Positions 1 to 10,642 of a stretch of DNA of 64,000 nt are shown here, piece by piece. The notes beneath the pieces are model-generated. The model was not told the DNA's origin. It made no database searches and saw only the letters and a list, made by a program, of their open reading frames with translations. Where the stretch lies: positions 124,001-188,000 of the forward strand of contig CP038125.1 of NCBI GenBank assembly GCA_004519485.1, given 5' to 3'. Both the position numbers and the translations under genes were made by a program. The stretch comes from Nannochloropsis oceanica (taxonomy: Eukaryota; Sar; Eustigmatophyceae; Eustigmatales; Monodopsidaceae). The first letter of the stretch is position 1. Each line of letters begins with the position of its first letter.

Positions 1-568
1 TGTCTTATCGTTAGTTATGGGAATGTCTTCATCTAAGTTGTTAATTATGGTGATGGACGGCATTACTTTGTAAGTGGCACGATAGAAAAGAAAAGAAGGG
101 GAGGTCAAGGGATCGGGGCCCATGTGGAGTGGAAGGGAATGAGAGAAGGGTCACGTCGGAGCTCCTCCAGGCAAAACACATATGTTCTATGAAGCAACAT
201 AACCAAGGCCTTGCTTGACTTTCTTCATCAGGGAAAATTAGTTCAACCTTTGCAATTTTTCCAACCCTCCGTTGACGTAGGGGGTTTTGCCACCCCTGGC
301 CATGACAGTTATGTACACAATCGATAAATCACATAGAGTTCAAGAGTCACGGTCGCGAAAAGAAAAAAAGATGGTCGATGCGCAGCTGAACGATGTGATG
401 TGATGTGATGTGTGGGCATGGTATGAATAGGGCGGGTCCTGTCCTTTTCTTGCTGGCGGCCCTCCAATAACCGAAACCTTTCTTGAAGCTGCTTGCAACG
501 CAGTTCGCATCCTACCACTTCGCATAAAACATAGACCTACACACTCTCCACACAGGCACGGCACAACC
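1..568. other. 5' flank of the YgfZ-like gene
   Basis: No coding region, RNA gene or repeat that I can support. The final 100-150 bases directly precede the start codon at 569 and should hold the promoter and 5' UTR. A short GATGTGATGTGATGTGATG microsatellite lies near 393-411. Confidence 0.5.
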
Positions 569-2010
569 ATGACACTACTGCCGATCTTGGGCCTTGTGTT
601 GTTGGCTTTATGCCTCGACTCGACCGTCGGCTTTTTGCAGCCTCATCAACCACCCCACAGCAACAACAGGTGAGACTTCCATTCTTGCACTTGGAGAAGG
701 AAGCTAGGACCAAGACGCTCATCCCACTATTACACGACCACAGGGGTGCGCAGAGAAAATGTGGCTCCATCTTAGGCATGCTGTCTGTGGACGAAGCCAT
801 GAACATGAAAGAAGCTTGCGGTCAAGCGCAAGGTGTCTTGCTTGACCTCACTGCCGGCGAGTGGGGCTTACTTTCCGTGACGGGGGAGGACCGCTTACGC
901 TTTTTGCACAACCAGCTCACCAACAGCTTCACGGATCTCAAACCTGGGCAAGTGTTGGAGTCTTCTTACACTTCTTCAACCGGTCGGACCATAGATCTTG
1001 TGACGGCCTATGTGCTGCAGGACGAGGTGCTGCTTCTGTCCTCTCCGTCCCGGCATGAGCAACTCTTGGGAGCGTTCAACAAGTACATCTTCCCTTTGGA
1101 CAGGTGAAAAACGCAAATACTGCAGACACGAAGGTCTCCTGGCTATGCATTCTTACATAATATCCAAAATACACCCAGGGTGGAGGTTCAAAGGAGGGAC
1201 CTCTCAGGGCTCTTCATTTGGCTGGGCCCTGCTTCTGCGGCCCAAACCGTGCTCCCCCAGCTCCTCGGTAACGACGACACCCTCGCTCCTCTCCCTGGTC
1301 CCAGCCAATGCCAGTACTGCTCTTCCTCTTCGTTTAGCATGGTACTGGCAGAGGGGACGGGTGTGGCTTTGTCGGGATACACCATCCTCGCCCTGCGCGC
1401 TCGGGCCGCTAGCATACCAGCAGGCGATGTTGCTGCTCATGTCGGCAGGGGTGGTATGGAGGAGTGGCAAGCCCTGCGTGTCTTACAAGGTAGGCCGTAT
1501 CCAGACAAGGAACTCACGATGGACGTGACCCCTTTAGAGGCGGGGTTGTGGCACACTGTGGACTTAAATAAAGGGTGCTACCTGGGTCAGGAAACGCTAG
1601 CGAGGCAGGCGAACAACAAAGGGGAACGCCAGAAACTCTATGCCGTCCGAGGGAAGGGGCTAAAGGAACGAAAACGCGTCATAGATGCGGAGGGAAACAG
1701 GGCGGGGGTCATTACTTCCTGCATGAATGACATGGGGCTTGCGTATATTCGCAAGACAGTGCTGAACCCAACCACAGACATGCTATTCGTCGACGGCGAA
1801 GCACAGAGAATTCAGGTTTTAGACATACCCTATGCTACGCGGGCCGCCACCTTTAATAAAATGACGACCCCAAAAGAGGCAGCAGCAGCTGCTGCAGCTG
1901 TTAATACTACCGCGGCGGACGTGGCGGCGGAGGCGGAGCGGAAGGCTAAGAAGCTCGAAGAGATGAAGCGAAGATTGGAGGCGTTCCAAGCAAAAAGTCG
2001 ACAGACATAA
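569..2010 (+). CDS. Plastid-targeted YgfZ/GcvT-like (COG0354) folate-binding Fe-S assembly protein
   Basis: Three exons: 569-669, 744-1103, 1179-2010 (430 aa), separated by GT-AG introns of 74 and 75 nt whose phases match. The signature KGCYLGQE, hallmark of the YgfZ/IBA57 family, lies in exon 3 near 1573-1596. Family members bind tetrahydrofolate and help mature or repair 4Fe-4S enzymes. Exon 1 encodes MTLLPILGLVLLALC followed by DSTVGFLQP: a hydrophobic signal peptide with Phe just after the probable cleavage site, as in heterokont plastid precursors, so I infer import into the plastid. A start at 610 also gives an open frame but lies inside exon 1 and loses this leader. The C-terminus is an Ala-rich then charged helix (last about 50 residues). 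It converges with RAD17. Family assignment is firm; the substrate proteins are unknown. Confidence 0.86.
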
Positions 2011-2583
2011 AATGTACCATGTGTGTTGTGTGTGCGTGCGGGGCCAGCAACAATGAGGCAGATTAAATTGATGAAAATTCAGAAATGAAACAGTAAGAGC
2101 AATGATGACGCTTACAGAAATGATTAAAGCGCTTTTTGTTTTCCATGTGGTAGCTGTTCATGCGCTGGGTTATGATATCCTCGAAGTTAGTGCTTGTCAT
2201 TTTTTTCATTTCCCCCCCTTGTGCATACTTTTCAACCTATGTCACAACTCATGACCTCGTCTACATCTCGTCTTTCCTCATGTACACCACCGCGCCCGTC
2301 CTGGCAGGCGCATTTGTGGTGGTTGCTGCCTGCTAGGCATTACAAACCTCTTCTACGGCAGGTGCTGCTGTTGCTGATCTTTCAAAGGGGCTTTCAAGCA
2401 TTTCCTCTCGCGGCTTCCAGTCGTTCTTCTAATAATAAGTATTCGTCATGCTCCCCTAATGCTTGCCCTTCCCAACCCTCCATCTACCTTTCGCCACGAC
2501 TTTCCCTTATCCGACCTGCCCACGCACTGTCTCTTCGCTTCCTCCCTCTTTTCCTCTCCCCCCCTTCCTATTTTCATCTCATC
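2011..2583. other. Convergent 3' intergenic region
   Basis: This is the 3' space between the YgfZ-like gene and RAD17. The plus strand is strongly pyrimidine-rich (CT) from about 2200. Open frames here are low-complexity Ser/Pro/Leu products of that bias, with no recognisable domain. Confidence 0.5.
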
Positions 2584-5500
2584 TCAATCCTCCTCAATAT
2601 CATCTACCCCCAAATCCGACAGCTGAGGTCCCACTTCTTCCCCTCCCTCCCTCGCTCCTCCAGCTCCTCCTTCCACTCCGCTGCCGCGTCCCTCAAAAGG
2701 ACACACTCGCTGGTTGAAAAGCCGAAGAAAACTTAAGGCACTTGCCAAAGACTCCGCCCCTCCCTCATCATTCTCTACCCTTCCCCCCTCTCCCCCACCA
2801 TACGTCTGTCCTCCCTTTTGAGGGCCCGCCAGTCCCATCATCTGTTTGGCGAACGGAATCAACTCCCGCACCATCTCTGCCGTTGTCACCCTCACCGTTA
2901 CAGGCGCCCCTCCCTCCCGCCCCCCGCCCCCTACCTCCCTGAGATAATCCTCACAAAGCAATGTCAACCTCCTCCCCTTCTCCCTCCTCTGCCTCAGACT
3001 CTCATAAAATCTCGGGGCAGTCATTCCTCGAAATTCTCCACCTCGTCCTCCTCCACCCTTGCCGCCGACGGGGTGCACATTCGTACAGGCAACAGTGCGG
3101 CCCAAGAGGGAGAGCACATACTCGTGGGGAAAGGCCGCGTCGGTCTGGTCTCGTTGCTTGCGAGGAAAGAAGGGAAGGAGGGAGGGAGGGAGGGAGGAGG
3201 ATCAGTATACGAGTACTTCAAGGTAAACGATGAAGTGTATGCATATTACAAACAACTTGACATTACAAACACAACCTTTTCCCTTCCTCTCTCTCCCTCT
3301 TTCCTTCCCCCACTTCCGCCCCCCCTCCCTCCCTCCCTCCCTCGTCTCACGAAAGCCGTGCTGAAGACCCTCGCCAGCAACACGTCTGCGTCCGAGAAGA
3401 ATCCCAACGCCTGACTCAGCTCGTTCATGCCCCCAAAGTGGGGCACGCAATGCGCCTGAATGAACGTCGCCAGACCATCCACCTCCATCTCACACTTCCC
3501 AAGCACGTCTTCCGGAACGAATGCCAGCCTGCCCCTCGCTTCCTGCCCTCCCTCCTTGCCTTCCACGTCCCGATAAAGAGGGCTACGCCGCTTGGCGTGG
3601 AGGACCTTGCCGATCGCATGGAAATTGGACGTATAGGCATCTTTCTGTTGCTTCTCTTCCTTCTCCTCCTCCTCCTTCTCACCCTCCTTCCTCCCCATCC
3701 TCATCTCTCTCCTTCCCTCCCCTAAACCCCTTTTTGTACTTTTCCTCCACTTCTTTCCCAGCCCTGCCCCATGGGACAAAATCGAAGAGGAGGAAGGGAG
3801 GGAGGATCGACGACCCTGTAGCTGTAGCTGCAGCGTGAGGATAGCGTGACGGAGGTCTCCTCTGCTGAACGCCACAATGCCCTCCACCTCGTCCACTGCC
3901 CAGCCCATGCCCTCCGCCGCGGCGATACGGGTCAGAATCCTGCGCATGTTGGCTTGAAGGGGAGGGAAGCGTTCATACACCATCAGACTTCTGGTATAAG
4001 CACAACATTTTTTCTCTTTCCTTTATTAAAGTTCAATCACTCCCTCCCTCCCTTCCACCCCCCCCTTCCAACTTGCCGTCTGTGACTGGATTGACGTGAA
4101 TCTGCTGCACGCCCTGCGCCTGAAGCAGTCCTCGGGACAGGAACTTCTCCAGCTCACCGACCCCTGCTCTATCCTCGTGCTCTTCCGTGAACATGACGAT
4201 GGCCGGGTGGACCGACTCCGAGAGGAAGGTCGACAGCGCCGCTAGGAAGTGAGAGGACGCGCGCCCCGATGCGTGGTAAGGCATTTCCTCCATGACGAAC
4301 AGCAAGCGACCCCCTTCTTCTCCACCACCTGTTTCTGCTTCTGCTCCTGCTCCAGCCCCTCCTCCTTGATGCCGTCTTTTGCCCTCCTCCTTTTGTGTCC
4401 CCTTTGCAACTGCTCCTGCTGCTCCGGCTGCTGCTGTCGCCTCCACCTCCAAAGGCCTGTAAGCAGCCCCTCTCAGAAACATCCGAAATTCCTTCGCCTG
4501 TGATACATATGGCCCTCCTTCCTTTCTTCCTCCTTTCCCTCCCCCTCCCTTTTCGTCTCCTCCCCCGCTCTCCCCTTCCTGATACTGATAAACATACAGA
4601 GGCGTGCTTTCCGTCCACGCCAAAACCTGACATTCCTCCTCCTGCGCCAACACCGAGACCAGGGCACTCTTGCCCACCCCTGGGGGTCCTCTCAAGATTA
4701 GAAGCTTTTCCCGCGTCCCTCCTGTCTTCGTGTCGCGGACACCAGGGCCCCCGCCGGTGGAAAGGGCCACGCGGAGCCAGGCGCGGATTTCGTAGACCTT
4801 TTTGGGGGGAATTGAGAGGTCTTGGGAGTGTAGGGGGCGGTGCTTCTCGATCCAGAGGGAGGAGGGGGAGGAGGAAAAGGGGTGTGTGTGTAAGGGAGGG
4901 GGAGGATGGGAGGAAAGGGGCACTATTGGTAGCCGCGAGGAGAGGGAGTGGAAGGAGGATGCAGAGGAGGAGGAGTGTAACGGCCTCATCTTTCTGCGCG
5001 CGGCCTTGCCGGCGACAAATTGCAATATACCGCCTCCATCATCTCGGCCATCTCCACCACCGACACCAGCAGCATGGCTGGAAGCCGCAGCTCCCCCCTC
5101 CAACTTAGACCGCTTGGTCCTACCGCTTCTGCACCTCCTACTGTCACTACTGTCACTACTGCCAGTGAATGAGGACGAGGCAGCAGCGGTGGTGCCTATG
5201 GCATTGCGGAAACGGCGACGTTGGATCAACAGTCGCTTCCGCCATGAGGCACAATCCTCATCGTCACTGCTTAAGACAAATTCTAACTCCTCCTCCGCCT
5301 CCTCTTCCTCGTCCTCCTCTTCCTCTTCTTCATCATCTTCTTCTTCCTTATCAACTTCAAATGAACGTGATGCGCTCTTCGGCATTTTCCCCTGTCTCCT
5401 TTTGTTGGACCCCGGTTTACTCTTACCGTTTTGTCGCCTTTTTCGCTGTTGCTGTTCCTCTTTTTCCTCCTCCTCCTCCTCCTCCTCCTCCTCCTCAACC

Positions 5501-5943
5501 TCCTCCTTTTCCTCATCCTTCTCCTTCTCCTCCTCGTCGAGCAGCAGTATCTTCTTCCTTTTTTCCCTGAGCGCCCACTTACTCTTTCTGCAACGGCGTG
5601 CTTTACCCTCCTCCTTTACTTTATTTCCCTTACACCCCTCCGCCTCATCCTCCTCCACCTCTTCCTCCTCGCTACTGCTGCTACTACAGGCCAGCGCTCG
5701 GTGCACGCGCTTTTTTGATGTCGTCTTCTTTGTCTTGATCTTCTTGATTTGCTGCTGCGGCATCAGCTGCTGCTGCTGCTTCTGCTGCTGCCCCTGCCGC
5801 GGCCGTCGCAAGCATACTCGGGGCTTCTTTTGATAGTGCCTCGTCATATGCTGCACGAGGTCATGACTCTCTTCAGACGAAGACGAGGAGCCGGAGGAGA
5901 AGGAGGAGGAAAGCTCAATCACGCAACCAGCCGCCATTGCCAT
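2584..5943 (-). CDS. RAD17: Checkpoint clamp loader RAD17
   Basis: Three exons on the minus strand: 5943-4073, 3990-3351, 3156-2584 (about 1027 aa); introns of 82 and 194 nt, the second with a long polypyrimidine tract. RAD17 replaces RFC1 in the clamp loader that places the 9-1-1 ring at DNA damage, acting in the nucleus. Residues 1-360 are low-complexity, with alternating acidic (Glu/Asp runs), basic and Ser-rich stretches. The conserved region opens with WIEKHRP (about 362), then Walker A GPPGVGKS (about 417-424) and a Walker-B-like LFVMEE. Exon 2 has RGDLRHAILTLQ and FHAIGKVLHAKR, typical of the RAD17 lid region; exon 3 carries the C-terminal helical domain. The opposite strand of the acidic tract gives long poly-Ser shadow frames. 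The long N-terminal extension compared with animal RAD17 is the main oddity. Confidence 0.88.
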
Positions 5944-6225
5944 GCCTCAATAAGCTTGCCTCGGTGCCTGTGCTTGTGACGATGGGATATACGGATTGTG
6001 ATTGAAAATGTGTTGAAAGGAACGAAGGCGGAGAGAAGCGCGGCGGCTCTTCTGGCGAAAGGGCGAGAGAGTTGAGGCTGTCTACCTCTGTTGGTTGCCC
6101 GTCATATGCAAAGTATACCCCTCATGCCACTCCTCCGCATACCTACACAGCTACGGAAAGTGATATAGAGCGACAATTAAGGAGGACGGCACGTCAACGA
6201 CGCAAAGACAGCACAATAAGCCAAG

Positions 6226-7368
6226 ATGAGTTGCAACAGGCGCTCATCACCATCAGCGGGGCTATCTTTGCTCGCCATCGGTAAGTCACACAATCTGAAA
6301 ACCAGATAAATTGCGTACAGAAATTATTACAGAGAGCGAGTGAGTTGGGTGTCGTGTCTCTGCATTTGAGCGGGGCGTCGATGTGGACACAAAAAGGCCC
6401 AGGGGAAAAACGGAGCGGAAGTTGACGTTGGGCCTCCACACTCACCCACCTCTCCCCCCATCCCCCAATTCACAGGAACCTTGCTACTTCTCCTGTCCCC
6501 CGTCCCATCCCTTGCCTTTCTAATAGTTGGTCTACAAAAAAGAGGAGTGGCCGTGGTAGGAAGTGGTGGTGCTCGTATTTCCACCACCACAAGCACTGGC
6601 AGCACCAACAGTAGAAGACAGACAGATCGAAGTATTAAGGCTTTGAGTGTGCTCTCAGCAGCCACCAAGGCAGGAAAGGACGGGGAAGGCAGCAAGAAAA
6701 AGGTTCCTCCTACTCGCAAAAAGACCACGACACCCAAAAAGGGCAGCAGCAAAGCCAGCGCTTCCTCCCCGGCTTTTTCCTCCTCCTCCTCCTCCTCCTC
6801 CTCCTCCTCCTCCTCCTCCTCCTCCTCCTCCTCCTCCTCCTCCTCCTCCTCCTCCTCCTCCTCCTCCTCCTCCTCCTTCCCCGTCTCTGAAAAAGCTATA
6901 TCTGCAAAACAGCCGGCAAAGCAACAACACAAAATCAAGGAAGCGATGGAAGCACCCTTCTATGAAGAAGCCCTGCTGGACGGGAAGCAAGCCAGCGAGA
7001 TGTACACTGGCGAGAAGGTCTTCAATCTGAGGGGGCCGAGTGAGGACGTAATAGCGCCTTGGAGTGTGGATGGCTTTGAGATCGACATCCCGGACTGGCG
7101 CCCGCAGCCGGTGCAGCACTACGAGATTGTGGACCCGTCGGTGCTGGAGCAGCTGGGGAAGATCGAGAACATGTTTGGGGCGAGCTTGAAACTGGTATCG
7201 ACGCATAAGGGTGTGTGGCGGTTTCTTTACTTAGGGAACATTCGGAATCTGATCGGGGCCGAGGCCTGGACCAAGCTCTTGCTGCAGGAGGACTTGAGGA
7301 TTGAGGGGGTGAAAGAGGTGCGGTTTGAGACCAACTACGTAAGAGATTGGCCGGACGATCACAATTAA
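6226..7368 (+). CDS. Plastid-targeted protein of unknown function with a poly-Ser linker
   Basis: Two exons: 6226-6280 and 6476-7368 (315 aa), with a 195-nt intron (GTAAGT donor, CACAG acceptor). The join gives a hydrophobic leader ending SPVPSLA-FLIVG, that is, a signal peptide with Phe at the cleavage point, so I infer plastid import. Residues about 50-110 are basic and Ser/Thr-rich, followed by an uninterrupted run of about 35 Ser encoded by (TCC)n. The C-terminal 150 residues look like a folded domain rich in W, Y and charged residues (motifs SVDGFEIDIPDW, KGVWRFLYLGNIRNLIGAEA, VRFETNYVRDWPDD). I do not recognise the family. It is transcribed away from RAD17 across a 282-bp spacer that must hold both promoters. 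The coding call is strong, function none. Confidence 0.75.
6778..6876 (+). repeat. (TCC)n microsatellite coding for poly-Ser
   Basis: About 33 uninterrupted TCC units inside exon 2 of the unknown plastid protein. Codon use is purely TCC, so the run looks like recent triplet expansion rather than selected serine content; unit number is probably polymorphic. Confidence 0.95.
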
Positions 7369-7399
7369 TCATTAACTTGGGGGGAGGGAACAAGGGAGG

Positions 7400-9400
7400 G
7401 AAGGAGAGAGCGGTGCGAGAAAGTACAATATACGCGGTAGGCAAGCACAAGATGGAGAAATAAGAAGAGCAAGAAGAAGAAAGTGACGGAGAAAGATGAG
7501 CAGGCTGGAAGTCATCCCACAGAGACACATAAGGTAATTGACACGCCCATGCATACGCAGATATAATCATGACATTTAATGTTTGTTTTGCAGTTTCTTT
7601 GTAACTCTCAGATTTGCATTAAACATGTATGTACGGATATGCATAAAAGGCTCACCAAGCACGCATGCCACTTTCCTCCCGCCGTCGTTTCATCCTCCCC
7701 TCATTTCCTCCCTAACTATCTCCTGGCACTTGAGCACAAGTCATGAACCACCTCTATTTTCTATCTATCACGATCCCTCCCTCATTCCTTCCTTCCTTTT
7801 TTGGGATATTAGGACACAAGCCATGCACAATGGCGTGGTACCTTTTCATCAATAGCTTCTTTGCGTAGTGGAACGTAATCGCGTCTGTTGAACAACAGTC
7901 AAGCCCGAACTTGAGCCCCCAGTCCTCCGTGTACGTCGCATACCAAACATCGCTTATCGGCGGGATCCGATAACGGAGATGACTGCCTGGGGACAAGGGC
8001 AAGAAGCGCTCCCTTCCCATCTCGTCCTGTGTCCCATTGAAGACTTTAACCCCCCCCTCATTCAAACAGTAAGCCACATTCACGTCCTCCCAGGACGCGA
8101 CTTGATTCGGCCGACACTCCTTCCTACTCTTTCCCTTTCCTAGCAACTCCTTAACAAGCACGTCCACGGCTGCCGTGTTCAATACGAAGCCCCCGCCCGA
8201 GTTAAATGGAATTCTGTCGCCCGGGACCCGGAGAGGCCGCCCTAGAAAGATAGGCTCAGTCTCACCCGCGGTGGCCGTCAGAATCTCTTCTGATAGCAGG
8301 TACTTCCTCAAATTTTCGACGACAACAAAAAGGTCATCGCCGCCCGACACGAAGTAATCGAAGTCATGCAAGTGGTGCTTGTGGAGATACAACCAGATAG
8401 ACCGGATTTTCTGCCACATGTTGTCATACGCCTCGGGGCCTTTATGCTTGATATCAATGGAGGGGATAGAAGGGTCAGTCAAATTGCTCATGGCTAGGTA
8501 CCCGTCGCAGCGCTGCGCCCAGGTCATCCGGAGGCTCTTCACGGCCGTATCGTGGGCTTCAGAGAGAGTGTAGCTGAAGCAAAGGATGCGGGGCTTGCCC
8601 CTTTCGGCGTCGGGCCAGACATCTACGCGCGCGAGGACCGCTTCATCTCCATCATCGGTATGGGCACAGAGCTGCTCCATGTCGTCATGTTGGAACGGTG
8701 GGGGGTTACGAGCTAATGTCGTCGGGTCCACCAGTGGCACAGGGCTTGTGTCACTGTCGTATTTTTCCTCTTGCCCTAATGCGTCTTGCATCGGCTGTCG
8801 GGCGCCTGTGTACTTGGGTTTTCCTTCTTCCGATTTTGATTGATCAGACACCGTCACATGGGCTGGTGCAGCCTTCTTTGTGTCTGCAGCAGCAAGATCC
8901 TTCGCAGCAGCGGCTGCCGCATCATCTGCTTTCTTTTTCTTTCTTTTCTCCTCCTCTTCCTCCTTGGCTCTATCTCCAGCTCTTCTTAGCTTGCTCACGG
9001 CTTCCTCCGCCTCATTTTGGGCCACGACATCCGCCTGGTCCGTGTGCTCATGCTCCACAGCTGGTATCGGCACGGCTTCTCTCCTCCTCTCTAGCTCCTT
9101 CAGTTGCTCGCCCAGGTCCTCCACCGCGCGCTGCAACGTTTGTTCCTCCGTCAAGGGCATCGTCGTGCCTTCCCCCTTGCCACTCCATGACATTCCCAAG
9201 AAGGAAGACGGTTGATTGCCCCCCTCTGTATTGACTGCTGGCCTGAAGGCGGAGGTGGCAAAAAGCACACGCATTGAGAGGCACAGCGCGACCAAGAGGA
9301 CGAGGAAGGCCGTGGAGGAGGGACGACGAGGGCTACTACACGGCCCGCTGTAGCCCATGGCGTCACGCCGCCTGGCTGAGAAAAACGACGGCATTGGCTG
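7400..9400. repeat. Tandem duplication, copy 1 (GT31 gene plus 3' flank)
   Basis: This is nearly base-for-base identical to 10215-12300 with an offset close to 2889 bp. The left edge is blurred: similarity starts around the shared GAAAGTACAATATACGCG, and the second copy then has about 70 extra bases before the two realign at GGCAAGCACAAGATGGAG (7439 and 10328). Confidence 0.9.
7754..9394 (-). CDS. GT31 beta-1,3-glycosyltransferase (C1GALT1-like), copy 1
   Basis: Single exon, 546 aa. It belongs to the GT31 group of core-1 synthase-like galactosyltransferases, type II Golgi enzymes that add beta-1,3-Gal. An N-terminal hydrophobic segment (about residues 27-48) is followed by a coiled, Glu/Lys/Ala-rich stem (about 90-190), then the catalytic domain from about 250: VKSLRMTWAQRCDGYLA, DFDYFVSGGDDLFVV (DDL is the metal-binding DxD-type motif), LGRP, NSGG-GFVLNTAAV, and SWEDVNVAYCL. 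Compared with its tandem copy it lacks one codon in the conserved SGGAG(F/Y) motif. Residues after the hydrophobic segment read ATSAFRP, which resembles a plastid signal-peptide cleavage motif, so location is open between Golgi and plastid. Its 3' neighbour is the convergent unknown plastid gene. Confidence 0.85.
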   Translation of the reverse strand: MPSFFSARRRDAMGYSGPCSSPRRPSSTAFLVLLVALCLSMRVLFATSAFRPAVNTEGGNQPSSFLGMSWSGKGEGTTMPLTEEQTLQRAVEDLGEQLKELERRREAVPIPAVEHEHTDQADVVAQNEAEEAVSKLRRAGDRAKEEEEEKRKKKKADDAAAAAAKDLAAADTKKAAPAHVTVSDQSKSEEGKPKYTGARQPMQDALGQEEKYDSDTSPVPLVDPTTLARNPPPFQHDDMEQLCAHTDDGDEAVLARVDVWPDAERGKPRILCFSYTLSEAHDTAVKSLRMTWAQRCDGYLAMSNLTDPSIPSIDIKHKGPEAYDNMWQKIRSIWLYLHKHHLHDFDYFVSGGDDLFVVVENLRKYLLSEEILTATAGETEPIFLGRPLRVPGDRIPFNSGGGFVLNTAAVDVLVKELLGKGKSRKECRPNQVASWEDVNVAYCLNEGGVKVFNGTQDEMGRERFLPLSPGSHLRYRIPPISDVWYATYTEDWGLKFGLDCCSTDAITFHYAKKLLMKRYHAIVHGLCPNIPKKEGRNEGGIVIDRK

Positions 9401-9832
9401 GTCTCCTACTTTGTTGCGAATTAAGTATCTGGGCTTTTCCTGTGCATGGCCGGCTGGCTCTTGTGGAAGCAGTCATAATTGAGTTAAGAGGTTGATCAAA
9501 CCAACGGTCGCTCCTGTCCGTTTCACTGTACTCAACTATGGGCCTGAGCGAGCGAGGAGCCCATTTTCAAAAGAAGCTATCAGGTGTTTTGATATCTGAT
9601 TCTGTGGTTCTCAGACTCAATCCACGCCAAGATTGTGAGTAGTTGGGGGTGGATCTTTAGAGGTTGGTTATATTGTTGACTTTCTCAACGCTCCCAAATA
9701 AAGTGGTTGTATTCAGGCCAACAGAGATTCATCGGAAACAGACATCGGCCCCCGGCACCACCTTAAAACGAAACAAAAAGAAACGATGAACTTCGTAAAA
9801 GCAACAAAGCGTGACCGCCAACAAGCCTCCCG
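9395..9832. other. Junction between the duplicated GT31 gene and the CRAL-TRIO fragment
   Basis: Upstream flank of GT31 copy 1. I see no gene. It does not obviously match the upstream flank of copy 2 (12300 onward), so one copy has been replaced or rearranged here. Confidence 0.5.
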
Positions 9833-10105
9833 TTGAAAAGCCAGATGGTCCTCGCGACCATCAAAGCTTCTTCGTACATGCCTGAGCGGGAACGGAGACA
9901 TTGCGGGAGAAAGCCGCGGGGGAGTGGTGGTTTGGGGGAGGGAGTAGACCGTGCGGGTAGCTTGGGGCAGAGAGGCATCATCTGCTTGCAAGGTGGCTCG
10001 CATGCGGTCCGACAGCACTGTAGTCTCTTCGTCGGGGAAATTGAGCGGAAGGGTGATGCCTCCGTCGCGCGATGAATAGGTCATGCTCACGCTAAGGGGT
10101 AGGTC
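9833..10105 (-). pseudogene. Broken fragment of the CRAL-TRIO gene
   Basis: Clearly related to 14028-14290 inside the complete CRAL-TRIO gene: shared stretches include GACCATCAAAGCTTC, CCTGAGCGGGAACGGAGACA and GTAGCTTGGGGCAGAGAGGC. It matches only the N-terminal part (DEEATILVDRMR through the helix SRSGVYDEALMVAR) and is frame-disrupted. Divergence is much higher than between the two GT31 copies. It is best read as the leftover of a CRAL-TRIO copy that was duplicated together with a GT31 gene and then mostly lost. Confidence 0.75.
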
Positions 10106-10642
10106 ACCTTAGGCACTACTGTGAAAGATAAGGGAAGGGCCCCAGGAAAGCGGCATCCGCGTGCGACCTTAGTAAGTGGGAGAATTATCACGAGAATAGA
10201 GCAAGTTAGAAAAGGAGAAAGCGGCGCGTGAAAGTACAATATACGCGTGGTTTGGGGTAGGTTTAATGGAGTGGTAGGAGATGGCGGAGTGTGGAAGGTA
10301 CATCATCATGCATTACGTTCCATAGACAGGCAAGCACAAGATGGAGAAATAAGAAGAGCAAGAAGAAGAAAGTGACGGAGAAAGATGAGCAGGCTGGAAG
10401 TCATCCCACAGAGACACATAAGGCAATTGACACGCCCATGCATACGCAGATATAATCATGATATTTAATGTTTGTTTTGCAGTTTCTTTGTAACTCTCAG
10501 ATTTGCATTAAACATGTATGTACGGATATGCATAAAAGGCTCACCAAGCACGCATGCCACTTTCCTCCCGCCGTCGTTTCATCCTCCCCTCATTTCCTCC
10601 CTAACTATCTCCTGGCACTTGAGCACAAGTCATGAACCACCT
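10106..10642. other. Spacer leading into duplication copy 2
   Basis: No gene. From about 10215 the sequence is the 3' flank of GT31 copy 2, homologous to 7400-7753, with about 70 extra bases (about 10250-10327) absent from copy 1. Confidence 0.6.

Noticed and set aside
2194-2736. Plus-strand Ser/Pro/Leu-rich frame
   Set aside because: Product of CT bias in the RAD17 3' end and the intergenic DNA; no domain.
4802-5833. Long plus-strand poly-Ser frame opposite RAD17
   Set aside because: Antisense of the Glu/Lys-coding tract of RAD17; no independent conserved region.
8698-9234. Plus-strand frames of 178 and 111 aa, repeated at 11590-12126
   Set aside because: They recur exactly because the GT31 gene is duplicated; they are antisense shadows of the stem-coding region.
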